DNA from: Bacteroidales bacterium
GTDB lineage: Bacteria > Bacteroidota > Bacteroidia > Bacteroidales > P3
DNA: 64,000 nt
NCBI GenBank assembly: GCA_017522065.1
Contig: JAFXAD010000043.1
Span: 1 to 64,000 of the forward strand
Reading direction: 5' to 3'
Notes under the pieces: generated by a model
Told to the model about the DNA's origin: nothing
The model's input: only the letters and a program-made list of their open reading frames with translations
Database searches by the model: none
Shown here: positions 56,001 to 64,000 of the stretch, one piece after another
How positions within the stretch are numbered: position 1 is the stretch's first letter
Layout: each line of letters begins with the position of its first letter
Position numbers and translations under genes: made by a program

Positions 56001-57587
56001 ATGTCAAAAATGCTTCTGCTGGGCGATGAGGCTATCGCTCAAGCTTTTATAGATGCTGGCGGTAGCGCCATCAACAGCTACCCCGGAACCCCCTCGACTC
56101 AGATTACTGAGTATGTGATGAAATCAAAACAGGCTAAGGAACAAGGTGTTGTCGCCAACTGGTGCGCCAACGAAAAGACGGCTCTCGAAGCCTCGATTGG
56201 TGTTGCCTACGCCGGCAAACGCGCCATGACCTGCATGAAACACGTGGGTCTCAACGTCTGTGGCGACCCCTTCATGAATGCTGCTATCATCGGAACCAAG
56301 GGTGTTATCATCGTTGTCGCTGACGACCCGTCGATGTTCTCGAGCCAGGACGAGCAGGACAGCCGCTACTATGGCCACTGGGCTATGATACCCATGCTCG
56401 AGCCTTCCAACCAGCAGGAGGCCTACGATATGGTCTTCTTCGGCTATGAGCTCTCTGAAAAACTCGGAACACCCGTTCTCTATCGCATCCCCACCCGTCT
56501 GGCCCACAGCCGCGCCGGCGTCGAGCGCAAGCCCGTACTGCCGCAGAACCCTCTGACCAGCCCCAGCGATCCGAAGAGCTTCGTCCTGCTGCCGGTGAAC
56601 GCCAAGCGCCTGTACCGTGACTTGATCGACAAACAGCCCGCTTTCACCAAATCGAGCGAAGAGAGCGGTTACAACAAATATTTCGAAGGCACCGACAAGA
56701 GCCGCGGTATCATCACCACCGGCATCGCCTTCAACTACCTGCAAGAAAACTTCCCCGGCGGCAAGTGCCCCTACCCGGTGGTCAAAATCACCCAGTATCC
56801 GCTGCCGTTCAATATGCTTAACAAACTGTATGACGAGGTCGACGAGATTCTCGTTCTCGAGGATGGCCAGCCCTTCGTCGAGGAGCACATCAAGGGATTC
56901 CTTGGCAAAGGCAAGCCCGTTCACGGACGTCTGGACGAGACCATTCGTCGCGATGGCGAGCTGAACGCCGAGAAGGTTGCCAAAGCCCTGGGCATGAAGG
57001 TTGCCAACGGTCCTGCTGTTCCTGAGGTCGTCACCAACCGTCCTCCGGCTCTCTGCGTCGGCTGCCCCCACATCGACAGCTATGAGGCCGTCATCGAGGT
57101 GATGAAGAAGTATCCTAACGGTCGCGTATTCGGCGACATCGGATGCTACACCCTCGGTTTCAATATGGGTGCTATCAACACGACTGTCTGTATGGGTGCT
57201 TCGGTCACTATGGCCAAAGGTGCTTCGGAAATGGGTATTTTCCCCGCCATCGGCGTCATCGGCGACGGTACGTTTGGCCACAGCGGTATGACCGGTCTGC
57301 TCGACTGCGTCAACGAGAAGGCTAACGTCATCATCATGATTCTTGACAACGACATCACGGCAATGACCGGCGGACAGCCCTCGAGCGCAAACCAGAAGCT
57401 CTTCAACATCTGCAAGGGCCTTGGCGTCGACCCCGACCATATCCGCACCATCGTTCCTTTGAAGAAGAACCACGACGAGTTTGTGAAGATCCTCGAAGAG
57501 GAAATCGCATACAACGGCGTCAGCGTCATCATCCCGCAGCGCGTCTGCATCGTCGAAAACAAGAAACGCATTGCAGCTAAGAAATAA
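56001..57587 (+). CDS. iorA: Indolepyruvate:ferredoxin oxidoreductase alpha subunit
   Basis: 528 residues. N-terminal SYPGTPSTQI and QDSRYYGHWA, C-terminal thiamin-diphosphate site GDGTFGHSG with MILDNDITAMTGG. It oxidises aryl pyruvates from amino acid breakdown to acyl-CoA, giving reduced ferredoxin. Most IorA proteins end with a ferredoxin domain; this one ends after IVENKKRIAAKK, so electrons must go to a separate ferredoxin. Partner is iorB. Confidence 0.95.
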   Translation: MSKMLLLGDEAIAQAFIDAGGSAINSYPGTPSTQITEYVMKSKQAKEQGVVANWCANEKTALEASIGVAYAGKRAMTCMKHVGLNVCGDPFMNAAIIGTKGVIIVVADDPSMFSSQDEQDSRYYGHWAMIPMLEPSNQQEAYDMVFFGYELSEKLGTPVLYRIPTRLAHSRAGVERKPVLPQNPLTSPSDPKSFVLLPVNAKRLYRDLIDKQPAFTKSSEESGYNKYFEGTDKSRGIITTGIAFNYLQENFPGGKCPYPVVKITQYPLPFNMLNKLYDEVDEILVLEDGQPFVEEHIKGFLGKGKPVHGRLDETIRRDGELNAEKVAKALGMKVANGPAVPEVVTNRPPALCVGCPHIDSYEAVIEVMKKYPNGRVFGDIGCYTLGFNMGAINTTVCMGASVTMAKGASEMGIFPAIGVIGDGTFGHSGMTGLLDCVNEKANVIIMILDNDITAMTGGQPSSANQKLFNICKGLGVDPDHIRTIVPLKKNHDEFVKILEEEIAYNGVSVIIPQRVCIVENKKRIAAKK

Positions 57588-57617
57588 TAAACGAAAACGA
57601 TAACGAAAACGATAACA
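57588..57617. repeat. AACGATAACGAAA-type tandem repeat before iorB
   Basis: ACGAAAACGATAACGAAAAC units directly before the iorB start, the same repeat as before etfA at 28649-28677. Confidence 0.8.
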
Positions 57618-57620
57618 ACA

Positions 57621-58184
57621 ATGAAAAAAGATATAATTCTCTGTGGTGTAGGCGGCGACGGTATCGTCTCCGTAGCCAAGATTATAAGCGATGCAGCCCT
57701 CAACCTGGGCCTCAACGTCAAGCAAAGTGAAATCCACGGTATGTCGCAGCGCGGTGGCTCGGTGTTCAGCCACCTCCGCGTCAGCAGCGAGCCTATCTTC
57801 GCTGATGTCATCCCCGAAGGCAAAGCCGACATCATCCTCAGCTCGGAGCCTATGGAGGCCCTGCGCTATCTGCCGTTCCTGGCTCCCGACGGCGTTGTCA
57901 TCACCAACAGCGATCCCTTTGTCAACATCACCAACTATCCCGATATCGAGAAGGTTTATGCCGAACTGAAGAAACTTCCCAAACTGGTATGCTTCAACGC
58001 CAATGCCATCGCCAAAGAGCTCAACGCCCGTGGCAACATGGTGCTGCTCGGCGCCGCAGCCCCGTACCTTGAAATCGCTTTCGAGGAACTCGAAAAGGCA
58101 ATCAAGGCCATCTTCGGTCGCAAGGGCGATGAGGTCGTCGAGACCAATATCAAGGCCATCCGTGCCGGTCGCGACGCCAAGTAA
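57621..58184 (+). CDS. iorB: Indolepyruvate:ferredoxin oxidoreductase beta subunit
   Basis: 187 residues of the 2-oxoacid oxidoreductase gamma type: LCGVGGDGIVSVAKI, EIHGMSQRGGSVFSHLR, ADIILSSEPMEALRYLPFL. It forms the complex with iorA, 33 bp upstream. Confidence 0.95.
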   Translation: MKKDIILCGVGGDGIVSVAKIISDAALNLGLNVKQSEIHGMSQRGGSVFSHLRVSSEPIFADVIPEGKADIILSSEPMEALRYLPFLAPDGVVITNSDPFVNITNYPDIEKVYAELKKLPKLVCFNANAIAKELNARGNMVLLGAAAPYLEIAFEELEKAIKAIFGRKGDEVVETNIKAIRAGRDAK

Positions 58185-58210
58185 GATTGTACGCTCTACT
58201 TTAAAAAAAG

Positions 58211-58250
58211 AAGCGAGACTGCACCAAGGGTGTGGTCTCGCTTGCTTTTT
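58211..58250 (+). terminator. Terminator after iorB
   Basis: AAGCGAGAC / GTCTCGCTT arms with an inner CAC/GTG pair, followed by TGCTTTTTAG. Confidence 0.82.
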
Positions 58251-58285
58251 AGGCTTTTCTTCGCATCCGAAAAAGTTTTTTTTCG

Positions 58286-58293
58286 TACTTTTG
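58286..58293 (+). promoter_or_regulatory. Promoter -7 box of the symporter gene
   Basis: TACTTTTG matches the Bacteroidota -7 consensus TAnnTTTG; it lies 25 bp before the ATG at 58319 and after the iorB terminator. Confidence 0.6.
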
Positions 58294-58318
58294 CAAACTT
58301 TTTTACTCTATATTGACT

Positions 58319-59800
58319 ATGTTGACTACTATACATATTGTTGGTATTGTGCTTACTGTGAGTCTCTTGGTGGCGGTGAGCGTCCTCTCGGGACGCAAAG
58401 TGAAAGATGCCAAAGGGTTCACCACCGGTGGCAAGGCTGGCAGCTGGATGGTCTGTGGTGCCATTCTCGGCACCCTCGTCGGTGGCCAAAGCACCATCGG
58501 CACAGCGCAGTTGGCTTTCTCCTATGGCCTTTCGGCTTGGTGGTTCACCATTGGTGCGGCGCTGGGTGCTCTCTTGTTGGGATTGGTCTATGCCAAGCCG
58601 CTTCGTGGCAGCGGATGCACGACGGTTATGGAAGTTGTGCGTAAACAGTATGGCCGTCGTGCCGAGACGGTCGGCTCCATTTTGTTTCTGATAGGTATCT
58701 TCATCAGTATCATGTCGCAGCTCCTCTCTTCGTCGGCCATGATTACGAGTCTGTTCGGCATCCCGACGGGGATGGCCCTGGTTATCGGTGCTGTGCTTAT
58801 CGCTGCATTGGTATTCTTTGGCGGCATCAGGAGTGCTGGGGCAGGGGGTATTGTGAAACTCGTCCTCCTCTACATCAGCTCGTTGGCGGCTGGCATTGCT
58901 GTCTGGAAGCTCGCTGGCGGGATGAGTGGTATCGGCAGTGGTCTTGATGCTGTATATTCCAATCCGCAAATTGCCGCTATCAACGATATCGGCAGTGCTG
59001 AGGATGTCCATCGCCGCTACGGGTCACTGCTGGCCCGCGGACCGCTGAAAGACCTCGGAGGATGCCTGTCGCTGACACTCGGCGTGGTGTGTACGCAGAC
59101 TTATGCGCAAGCCATCTGGTCTGCCGCTTCGACAGCCAAAGCCCGTCGCGGAGCTGTGCTCTGTGCCGCCCTAATCCCGCTGATAGGTGCGGCCTGTACG
59201 CTGGTGGGAATATATATGCGTGGACACTATGTGACCATGGCGGAATACGAAGCCGTGACTGCGGCAGGAGCATCACTGCCCGAAGGCATAGGCATAATTG
59301 AGAATTCTCTGCAGGCTTTCCCGGCATTCATCATTGCCCATCTTCCTTCGTGGCTTGGAGGTATAGCTCTCGGTACGTTGCTTATCAATATCCTTGGCAG
59401 TGGCAGCGGATTAGTCCTTGGTGCTGCTACTATCATGACGCGTGATGTCTACGGCAACCTCATGTCTCTACTTGGACGAAATCCTCGGCTCGGTCAACTT
59501 GCGCAGACACGTCTCAGCATCCTTCTTTTGCTTGCTATGGGTGTGGCCTTGGCTCATTTTGTTCGTGGCGCTTTCATCAACGACCTCGGATTCCTTTCGC
59601 TCGGTTTGCGTGCTGCGGTATTGCTGTTGCCGCTCAGTATTGCCTTGTGGAAGCCGGGACGCTGCAACGCCCGTGCGGTCACTGCGAGCATGATTGTCGG
59701 TTCTGTCGTGATGCTTGCCGCTGGACTGCTGCACCTTCCTCCAGACCCTATGTACTATGGTTTGGCAGGCTCGGCATTGGTTCTGCTTGTCTTTCGTTAA
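58319..59800 (+). CDS. Sodium:solute symporter (SSS) family transporter
   Basis: 493 residues from the ATG at 58319, with about 12-13 hydrophobic segments. Typical: LSGRKVKDAKGFTTGGKAGSW and GTLVGGQSTIGTAQLAFSYGLSAWWFTIG near the start, with the Na+-site region. Substrate unknown. It is a single-gene transcript. Confidence 0.9.
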   Translation: MLTTIHIVGIVLTVSLLVAVSVLSGRKVKDAKGFTTGGKAGSWMVCGAILGTLVGGQSTIGTAQLAFSYGLSAWWFTIGAALGALLLGLVYAKPLRGSGCTTVMEVVRKQYGRRAETVGSILFLIGIFISIMSQLLSSSAMITSLFGIPTGMALVIGAVLIAALVFFGGIRSAGAGGIVKLVLLYISSLAAGIAVWKLAGGMSGIGSGLDAVYSNPQIAAINDIGSAEDVHRRYGSLLARGPLKDLGGCLSLTLGVVCTQTYAQAIWSAASTAKARRGAVLCAALIPLIGAACTLVGIYMRGHYVTMAEYEAVTAAGASLPEGIGIIENSLQAFPAFIIAHLPSWLGGIALGTLLINILGSGSGLVLGAATIMTRDVYGNLMSLLGRNPRLGQLAQTRLSILLLLAMGVALAHFVRGAFINDLGFLSLGLRAAVLLLPLSIALWKPGRCNARAVTASMIVGSVVMLAAGLLHLPPDPMYYGLAGSALVLLVFR

Positions 59801-59842
59801 TTGGTTTCAATAAGGAAGACAGCCTGAATTGTGGAGTTAAAG

Positions 59843-60070
59843 CTATTGTTTGTTGTGCGAGACAACCAATTTGCGTGTAATCATACCTCCATCGGAATGT
59901 ATGGCGACAATATATGTGCCTGATGCCAGTGATGATACTGATAATTCGGACGAATGTCCGTCCGTTTCGATGCTGTATAGGCGATGTCCTTTGAGATTGT
60001 AAATATCAATATGTTTCAACGAGTAGGGCGAAACGATGGTCACGATGTCCGAGGCGGGATTAGGAATGAT
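59843..60070 (-). pseudogene. Remnant of a type IX secretion C-terminal sorting domain
   Basis: An open stretch of 75 codons without a start. It reads IIPNPASDIVTIVSPYS...KHIDIYNLKGHRLYSIET...LSVSSLASGTYIVAIHSDGGMITRKLVVSHNKQ, the classic type A sorting domain of T9SS cargo. In-frame stops (TGA, TAG) directly precede it, so the cargo domain is gone. It lies just after the GNAT-like gene. Confidence 0.8.
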
Positions 60071-60096
60071 CTATCACTTAGAAGTCTTCACGGAAC

Positions 60097-60600
60097 TCAA
60101 AACAAGGGCGTTTTACTGTTGAGAGGGATAATGTAATAAATCGATTGTTGATCGCGGAAGAATTCGATGGCTCCTCGACGTTTCCAGTATTGGTGCGTCT
60201 TGAGGCGATGCATTACCGGTACGAAGACGAAGTCGTAATTGGCTTTCAACTCCTCCCATATTTCCATGATCATCTGCTGGTTGAGTGGTGTGTGGCGGTA
60301 TGGCTCGGCGACGATGAACGAGAAAACGGCAGTGTAGCGTTGGGCATTTAGTTTTTGTAGCAACTCGGGTTGTTCGCTGATTATGGCCTCTGTCTCCTCC
60401 TCGATACGGTAGTCACTCATATTCAATAGCCCTATGGTTGTACCGTTGCCGTCGGTTGCTTTGACGCTCAGTGGCCAGTTGAAGTGCAGGTTCTCAACCC
60501 ACCAGGCAACTTCGTTGCGGTCAAACCCATACTGACGTGTAATCCATTCTATGGTCTCTCTGCTGTCGGCAGATGTCATGCGGTGCAGTGTAATGCTCAT
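60097..60600 (-). CDS. GNAT-like acetyltransferase
   Basis: 167 residues. WVENLHFNWPLSVKATDGNGTTIGLLNMSDY and AVFSFIVAEPYRHTPLNQQMIMEIWEEL, then VMHRLKTHQYWKRRGAIEFF, follow the GNAT fold. It overlaps the DUF2156-like gene by 4 bp; the two probably work together. Confidence 0.65.
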   Translation of the reverse strand: MSITLHRMTSADSRETIEWITRQYGFDRNEVAWWVENLHFNWPLSVKATDGNGTTIGLLNMSDYRIEEETEAIISEQPELLQKLNAQRYTAVFSFIVAEPYRHTPLNQQMIMEIWEELKANYDFVFVPVMHRLKTHQYWKRRGAIEFFRDQQSIYYIIPLNSKTPLF

Positions 60601-61514
60601 ATCTTATCGAAAGTAATGATATTATAGCTCAGCAACATTTCGGGATGGTATGATAGCTTTGATTTGCGTAGTCCCTCGAGTCCCATGTCTTCTTCGCGGT
60701 TGATGTATTTGAACTGCGGCGGCATGTGGATTGCCATTTGTTGGTTGATTATGTTGAAAGCACCGTCAATGCTACGGTCCGCTTTCTCGACACAGGTGTC
60801 GAATGTGTCCTCAGTCACTGCGGTGCCGAAGCTGAATGCTATCATCTTGCCGTCAACAAAAATGGAGCCTCCGTACATGTCCAAATCGTTCCACTGCCTG
60901 AAAATGGTTTCGATCATTTTGTGCTCGCTCTCAATGGTGTTGCCGTACCAAGGGTTGTCGTGGTGCACTTCGTCACGCCAGAGTTGCTCCAGCAGCCGGC
61001 ATTGGTCGAAGAGGTCGGGCGTAAGCTCGCGAAATACGAAACCCGGATGCTCGCTGAGAAACTTGTTGACGTGATTTCGCTTGGCCTTCAGGTTTTTGCC
61101 TTTCAGTTGCTCCAACTCTTCGCGCAGGTAGATGTAATCGTAGCTGTTGCGCAACGGTTCAACTGTGACGGCATCCCCATATCGCTCTTTCAGGTCGTTG
61201 GCCCATCGGTCTTCGACTGCTATGAGCATAAGTCCTTCTTGTTCTGTTTCCCGAAGAGCTTCAATAAGCCCGTTTTGTGGTATTGTCGCCGAGTTGATGA
61301 AATAGGCTGGTTGGCGATGGTCGAAGAGATAGCGGAAAATGACAGTGCCATCCAGCAGGCACACTGTGGTGTCAAAAAGAAAACTCCATCCTATCAGGTT
61401 GGCAAAGTTGAAGTTGCAGTTACGAAGGCCAGAGCGGAGTGTGATGGTTTGAACGTCCTGTTTGTCGTTGAGCGTAAGGGGATGAAACTGTAGGGTAGGG
61501 TGTGTTGTTGTCAT
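60597..61514 (-). CDS. DUF2156-like acyl/aminoacyltransferase
   Basis: 305 residues with a double GNAT-like pattern: NCNFNFANLIGWSFLFDT, DYIYLREELEQLKGKNLKAKRNHVNKFLSEHPGFVFREL, YINREEDMGLEGLRKSKLSYHPEMLL. It resembles the DUF2156 part of phosphatidylglycerol lysyltransferases. Substrate unknown. It lies 8 bp from prmC. Confidence 0.78.
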   Translation of the reverse strand: MTTTHPTLQFHPLTLNDKQDVQTITLRSGLRNCNFNFANLIGWSFLFDTTVCLLDGTVIFRYLFDHRQPAYFINSATIPQNGLIEALRETEQEGLMLIAVEDRWANDLKERYGDAVTVEPLRNSYDYIYLREELEQLKGKNLKAKRNHVNKFLSEHPGFVFRELTPDLFDQCRLLEQLWRDEVHHDNPWYGNTIESEHKMIETIFRQWNDLDMYGGSIFVDGKMIAFSFGTAVTEDTFDTCVEKADRSIDGAFNIINQQMAIHMPPQFKYINREEDMGLEGLRKSKLSYHPEMLLSYNIITFDKI

Positions 61515-61522
61515 TTTTTTTG

Positions 61523-62422
61523 CTATTCTATGTGTTTTGTCGCAGTCAGCATTCTGTCGTGTTCGCGGAAATCCCTATGAACCTTTGTGTAGAACCCATA
61601 TTCCTCAAATAGTTCTGCTGTCTTGAGCCCTAACTGTTCGTTGATTTCGACTATGACAATTCCACTGTCTTTAAGTTTTTTTTCTGCTGTCCGTGCAATT
61701 GTTCGGTAGAAGCGTAGCGGGTCGTCGTCGGGTACGAAGAGGGCGCTGTGCGGTTCCCAGTCGAGGACGTTGCGGTTCATTGTCTCTTTCTCGCTCAGCA
61801 TCACGTATGGGGGATTGCTGATTATAAGATCGAAACGGCTGTCTTCTAACGTGAATTGAGGCGATAGTATGTCGTCCTGTCTGAAGTCGATTTCGACGTT
61901 GTTGATTGCTGCGTTGTGGCGAGCCTTGGATAATGCTTCGGCCGATATGTCGATGGCAGTCACCTGCAATTGCGGCAGATGTTTTGCAAGTGCGATGGCA
62001 ATGCATCCGCTGCCGGTGCATAGGTCAAGAGCCTTGAAAGGTGTTGTCGCAGAGGTGAGATTTGAAATCTTTTTTATTGTCCAGTCGACTATCTCTTCTG
62101 TCTCGGGACGTGGAATCAGCGTGCTTTGGTCAACATCGATGCGGCAGCCGCAGAACTCGCTCCAGCCTACAATATGTTGTATTGGTCGCCATTGCTTCAG
62201 GTCTTCCACAGCCCAGTGGAAACGCAGCAGGTCGCTTTGGTTGACGGTGTCGTCGCGGTGTAGCAGCAATGCTGTCGTGTTCCATCCAAGAAAGGCCTCG
62301 AACACTATGCCTACCATGGCCTTCACCTCATCCGGACCGTATTGTCGGTCAAGTTGCTGATGAAAGTAGCGTTCGATGTCGCGAACCTTGTTGGATGGTA
62401 TGTGCATGTCTGTCGTGTTCAT
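61523..62422 (-). CDS. prmC: Release factor glutamine methyltransferase
   Basis: 299 residues from the ATG at 62422. SAM site LDLCTGSGCIAIALAKHL, substrate loop FDLIISNPPYVM (NPPY), N-terminal helical domain with STLIPRPETEEIVDW. It methylates the GGQ glutamine of peptide release factors. Confidence 0.95.
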   Translation of the reverse strand: MNTTDMHIPSNKVRDIERYFHQQLDRQYGPDEVKAMVGIVFEAFLGWNTTALLLHRDDTVNQSDLLRFHWAVEDLKQWRPIQHIVGWSEFCGCRIDVDQSTLIPRPETEEIVDWTIKKISNLTSATTPFKALDLCTGSGCIAIALAKHLPQLQVTAIDISAEALSKARHNAAINNVEIDFRQDDILSPQFTLEDSRFDLIISNPPYVMLSEKETMNRNVLDWEPHSALFVPDDDPLRFYRTIARTAEKKLKDSGIVIVEINEQLGLKTAELFEEYGFYTKVHRDFREHDRMLTATKHIE

Positions 62423-62446
62423 AGGACCCTCATTTTTGTCGTTGTT

Positions 62447-62556
62447 CTCCGTTCTCACATCTCCGTTCTCACATCTCCGTTTTCACATCTCCGTTCTCAC
62501 ATCTCCGTTCTCACATCTCCGTTCTCACATCTCCGTTCTCACATCTCCGTTCTCCG
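62447..62556. repeat. 14-bp tandem repeat between RNase H and prmC genes
   Basis: About seven and a half copies of CTCCGTTCTCACAT with small changes (one TTTTCACAT), ending CTCCGTTCTCCGTTT. No spacer sequences separate the units, so it is not CRISPR. The same 14-mer occurs in lacZ. Confidence 0.9.
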
Positions 62557-62557
62557 T

Positions 62558-63226
62558 TTACTTCCTTCCGAAATCTGCCGGAATCTCGCCCCAGCGGTCG
62601 GTGTCCCATTTCAGAATTTGAGTGCTGTAGTGATTGTTGTGCAGCCAAGCTTCGGCACGGTGTATTATTTCATATAGTTTCTGTGTATCTGGTGTCAGCG
62701 GCAGTTTTGTCCGGCACTGCTTTGCCCGCACCCAGTTGATGGCGTTGACCGAGTCGGAATACAGTATCTGGTTCATATTGTTCTTCTTCAGGTAGGCCAA
62801 GCCGTGGACGATAGCAAGGAACTCGCCTATGTTGTTTGTTCCAACAGGCGCTTTGAAGTGGAACAGCTGTGTGCGGCTTGCCACGTACACACCTTGATAT
62901 TCCATAACGCCGGGGTTGCCGCTGCATGCGGCGTCGACGGCTATGGCATCGAGTATTGGCTTTGGCCCTTGGGCATCGGGACGTACCACCGTCATGCCTT
63001 CGGCATCGGTAATCAGTATGGATTCCCCTTTGGTTTGTTTTTCTATTACCGATGCGGCCATTTCCGGGCCGATGCGGAAGGCTTGCTCTGCCATCGTCCG
63101 GCTTTCGTACGATTTGTATTTCGCTCCGGCGACACCTTTTATCTGCTTTTCACAGTCGTTCCAGTTGTCGTAAATGCCAGGCTGGTTGCCTTGCCAGACT
63201 ACATAGTATTTCTGTTTTTTTGCCAT
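62558..63226 (-). CDS. rnhA: RNase HI with N-terminal viroplasmin (RHBD) domain
   Basis: 222 residues from the ATG at 63226. N-terminal RNA:DNA hybrid-binding motif KYYVVWQGNQPGIYDNWNDCEKQIKGVAGAKYKSY. RNase H core acidic residues in AVDAACSGNPG (Asp), NIGEFLAI (Glu), LYSDSVNAINWV (Asp) and ILKWDTDRWGEIP (Asp). It removes RNA from RNA:DNA hybrids. Its end abuts the 14-bp repeat tract. Confidence 0.95.
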   Translation of the reverse strand: MAKKQKYYVVWQGNQPGIYDNWNDCEKQIKGVAGAKYKSYESRTMAEQAFRIGPEMAASVIEKQTKGESILITDAEGMTVVRPDAQGPKPILDAIAVDAACSGNPGVMEYQGVYVASRTQLFHFKAPVGTNNIGEFLAIVHGLAYLKKNNMNQILYSDSVNAINWVRAKQCRTKLPLTPDTQKLYEIIHRAEAWLHNNHYSTQILKWDTDRWGEIPADFGRK

Positions 63227-63235
63227 CGTTTCTCT

Positions 63236-63276
63236 CAGAAAAAAGAGCGGTTGCGCATTACAACACAACCGCTCTT
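63236..63276 (-). terminator. Terminator after tsf
   Basis: On the minus strand AAGAGCGGTTG / CAACCGCTCTT with a 12-base loop followed by TTTTTTCTG. Confidence 0.85.
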
Positions 63277-63322
63277 TCTGTTATCAGAATCCGAAATTCA
63301 ACTTTCGTAATTCAACTTTTGT

Positions 63323-64000
63323 TTATGCTCCAAGTTCAAGGCGTTTGAATCCGGTGCATTTCAGTTCTTTGTCGGTACGGGCGATGAAGTCTTTCACGCT
63401 GACTTTGCTTTCCATAATGTATTCCTGGTTCATCAGGGTGTTCTCCTGGAAATACTTGTTCAAGCGGCCTTTTGCGATGCCTTCGATTTTGCCTTCGGGC
63501 AGCGATGCAGCGGTCTCAGCGGCGACTTTTTCTTTGATCTCGCGAGCCTGCTTAGCCTGCTCTTCGGTGATCCAGCCCTTTGCCATGTTGGAATTGATGT
63601 GGTCTTCGCTGTCGACGTGTGCGGGGTTGATGCCGGCTTTCTTCAGAGCGGCTTCAACAGCCTTGAGGGTGAGTTCCTCTTTGGTCTTTTCGCGGTAGAC
63701 GTTCAGCTCGCTGTCGATAACGCTCTGGGGCACGCTCTGTTCGTCGAGGGCCACGGGGCGCATAGCGACAACTTGCATAGCTACGTTGTGTCCAACTTCG
63801 TCGAAACCGCTCTTGTTCATACCCACGATGCTGGCCATACGGTTGCCGGGGTGTACATAGGCATACACTTTTTCGGCCTCGAGGGTCTCGAAGTGTGCGA
63901 GTTCGATTTTCTCACCGATTTTTGCAATCTGGTCGGTGATGGCGTCAGCAACGCTTGCGCCGTTCAGATCCATCTTCAGAACCTCGTCCTTGGTGGTGAG
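63323..64000 (-). CDS. tsf: Elongation factor Ts, C-terminal part
   Basis: Open to the window edge; the frame continues beyond 64000. The visible ~225 residues include GNRMASIVGMNKSGFDEVGHNVAMQVVAMRP, the dimerisation segment and a C-terminal CTGFKRLELGA. EF-Ts recharges EF-Tu with GTP. The start lies outside the window. Confidence 0.96.
   Translation of the reverse strand, partial: LTTKDEVLKMDLNGASVADAITDQIAKIGEKIELAHFETLEAEKVYAYVHPGNRMASIVGMNKSGFDEVGHNVAMQVVAMRPVALDEQSVPQSVIDSELNVYREKTKEELTLKAVEAALKKAGINPAHVDSEDHINSNMAKGWITEEQAKQAREIKEKVAAETAASLPEGKIEGIAKGRLNKYFQENTLMNQEYIMESKVSVKDFIARTDKELKCTGFKRLELGA

Noticed and set aside
56124-57773. 549-codon frame on the minus strand
   Set aside because: Antisense to iorA and iorB, which have clear motifs.
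62447-62556. CRISPR array
   Set aside because: Repeats of 14 bp are directly joined without spacers and no cas gene is nearby.

Overview
The window looks like chromosomal DNA of an anaerobic member of the Bacteroidales (phylum Bacteroidota). Pointers are the many Bacteroidota-type lipoproteins, promoter -7 boxes of the TAnnTTTG type in place of ordinary -10 boxes, A-rich translation starts, a type IX secretion sorting-domain remnant, a large secreted GH2 beta-galactosidase, and indolepyruvate:ferredoxin oxidoreductase and ETF genes of an anaerobe. The family cannot be fixed from the sequence. I see no tRNA, phage, IS element or CRISPR array.

Layout. 1-1018: end of an rRNA operon (23S tail, 5S), then a MntA/HepT nucleotidyltransferase-HEPN toxin-antitoxin pair lying between two copies of the 5S 3' end plus terminator. 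1206-12841: a lipoprotein, a membrane-bound AraC-type regulator, and a run of exported proteins (LPP20-like, two CsgG-like/MORN paralogues, a transglutaminase-like protein, a WG-repeat protein, small lipoproteins). 12842-14746: a gpx-marR unit preceded by two palindromic operators, a small broken-looking ORF and two hairpin repeats. 14801-19118: a 1075-residue fused flavin/iron-sulfur oxidoreductase and a thioredoxin-like lipoprotein. 23174-19202 (minus): a probable five-gene operon of TerB-like protein, short peptide, MvdD/GwsG-like ATP-grasp ligase, GNAT protein and 6-TM ion channel, which may be a peptide-modification (graspetide-like) locus. 23465-25900: a Hanks-type kinase with a leucine-rich-repeat far side, and a divergent small protein. 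33488-25992 (minus): fabH-fabF-fabZ-fabG-acp-etfB-etfA-acyl-CoA dehydrogenase, a nearly complete fatty-acid elongation cycle in which ETF and the dehydrogenase occupy the place of a usual enoyl reductase. 33698-44552: LytTR regulator, peptidase-like membrane protein, TonB_C-like protein, EFR1 ferredoxin, lacZ-type beta-galactosidase, beta-propeller/YiiX fusion, rsgA. 46260-44593 (minus): a cobalamin riboswitch ahead of a 4-hydroxybutyrate CoA-transferase-like gene. 46647-54895: DUF4143-type ATPase, ECF sigma factor with membrane partner, lipoproteins, a Fic protein with an altered motif, an outer-membrane barrel and a BASS transporter. 55149-64000: radical SAM protein, iorA-iorB, SSS symporter, T9SS remnant, two GNAT/DUF2156-like genes, prmC, RNase HI and the 3' part of tsf.

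A recurrent feature is low-complexity tandem repeats of several kinds (GA/CT-rich 7- and 14-mers, AGGGTT types, AACGAT types). They fill many intergenic spaces and also lie in frame inside lacZ, where a whole domain seems to be missing, and inside rsgA. All assignments come from reading the sequence; no database search was run.
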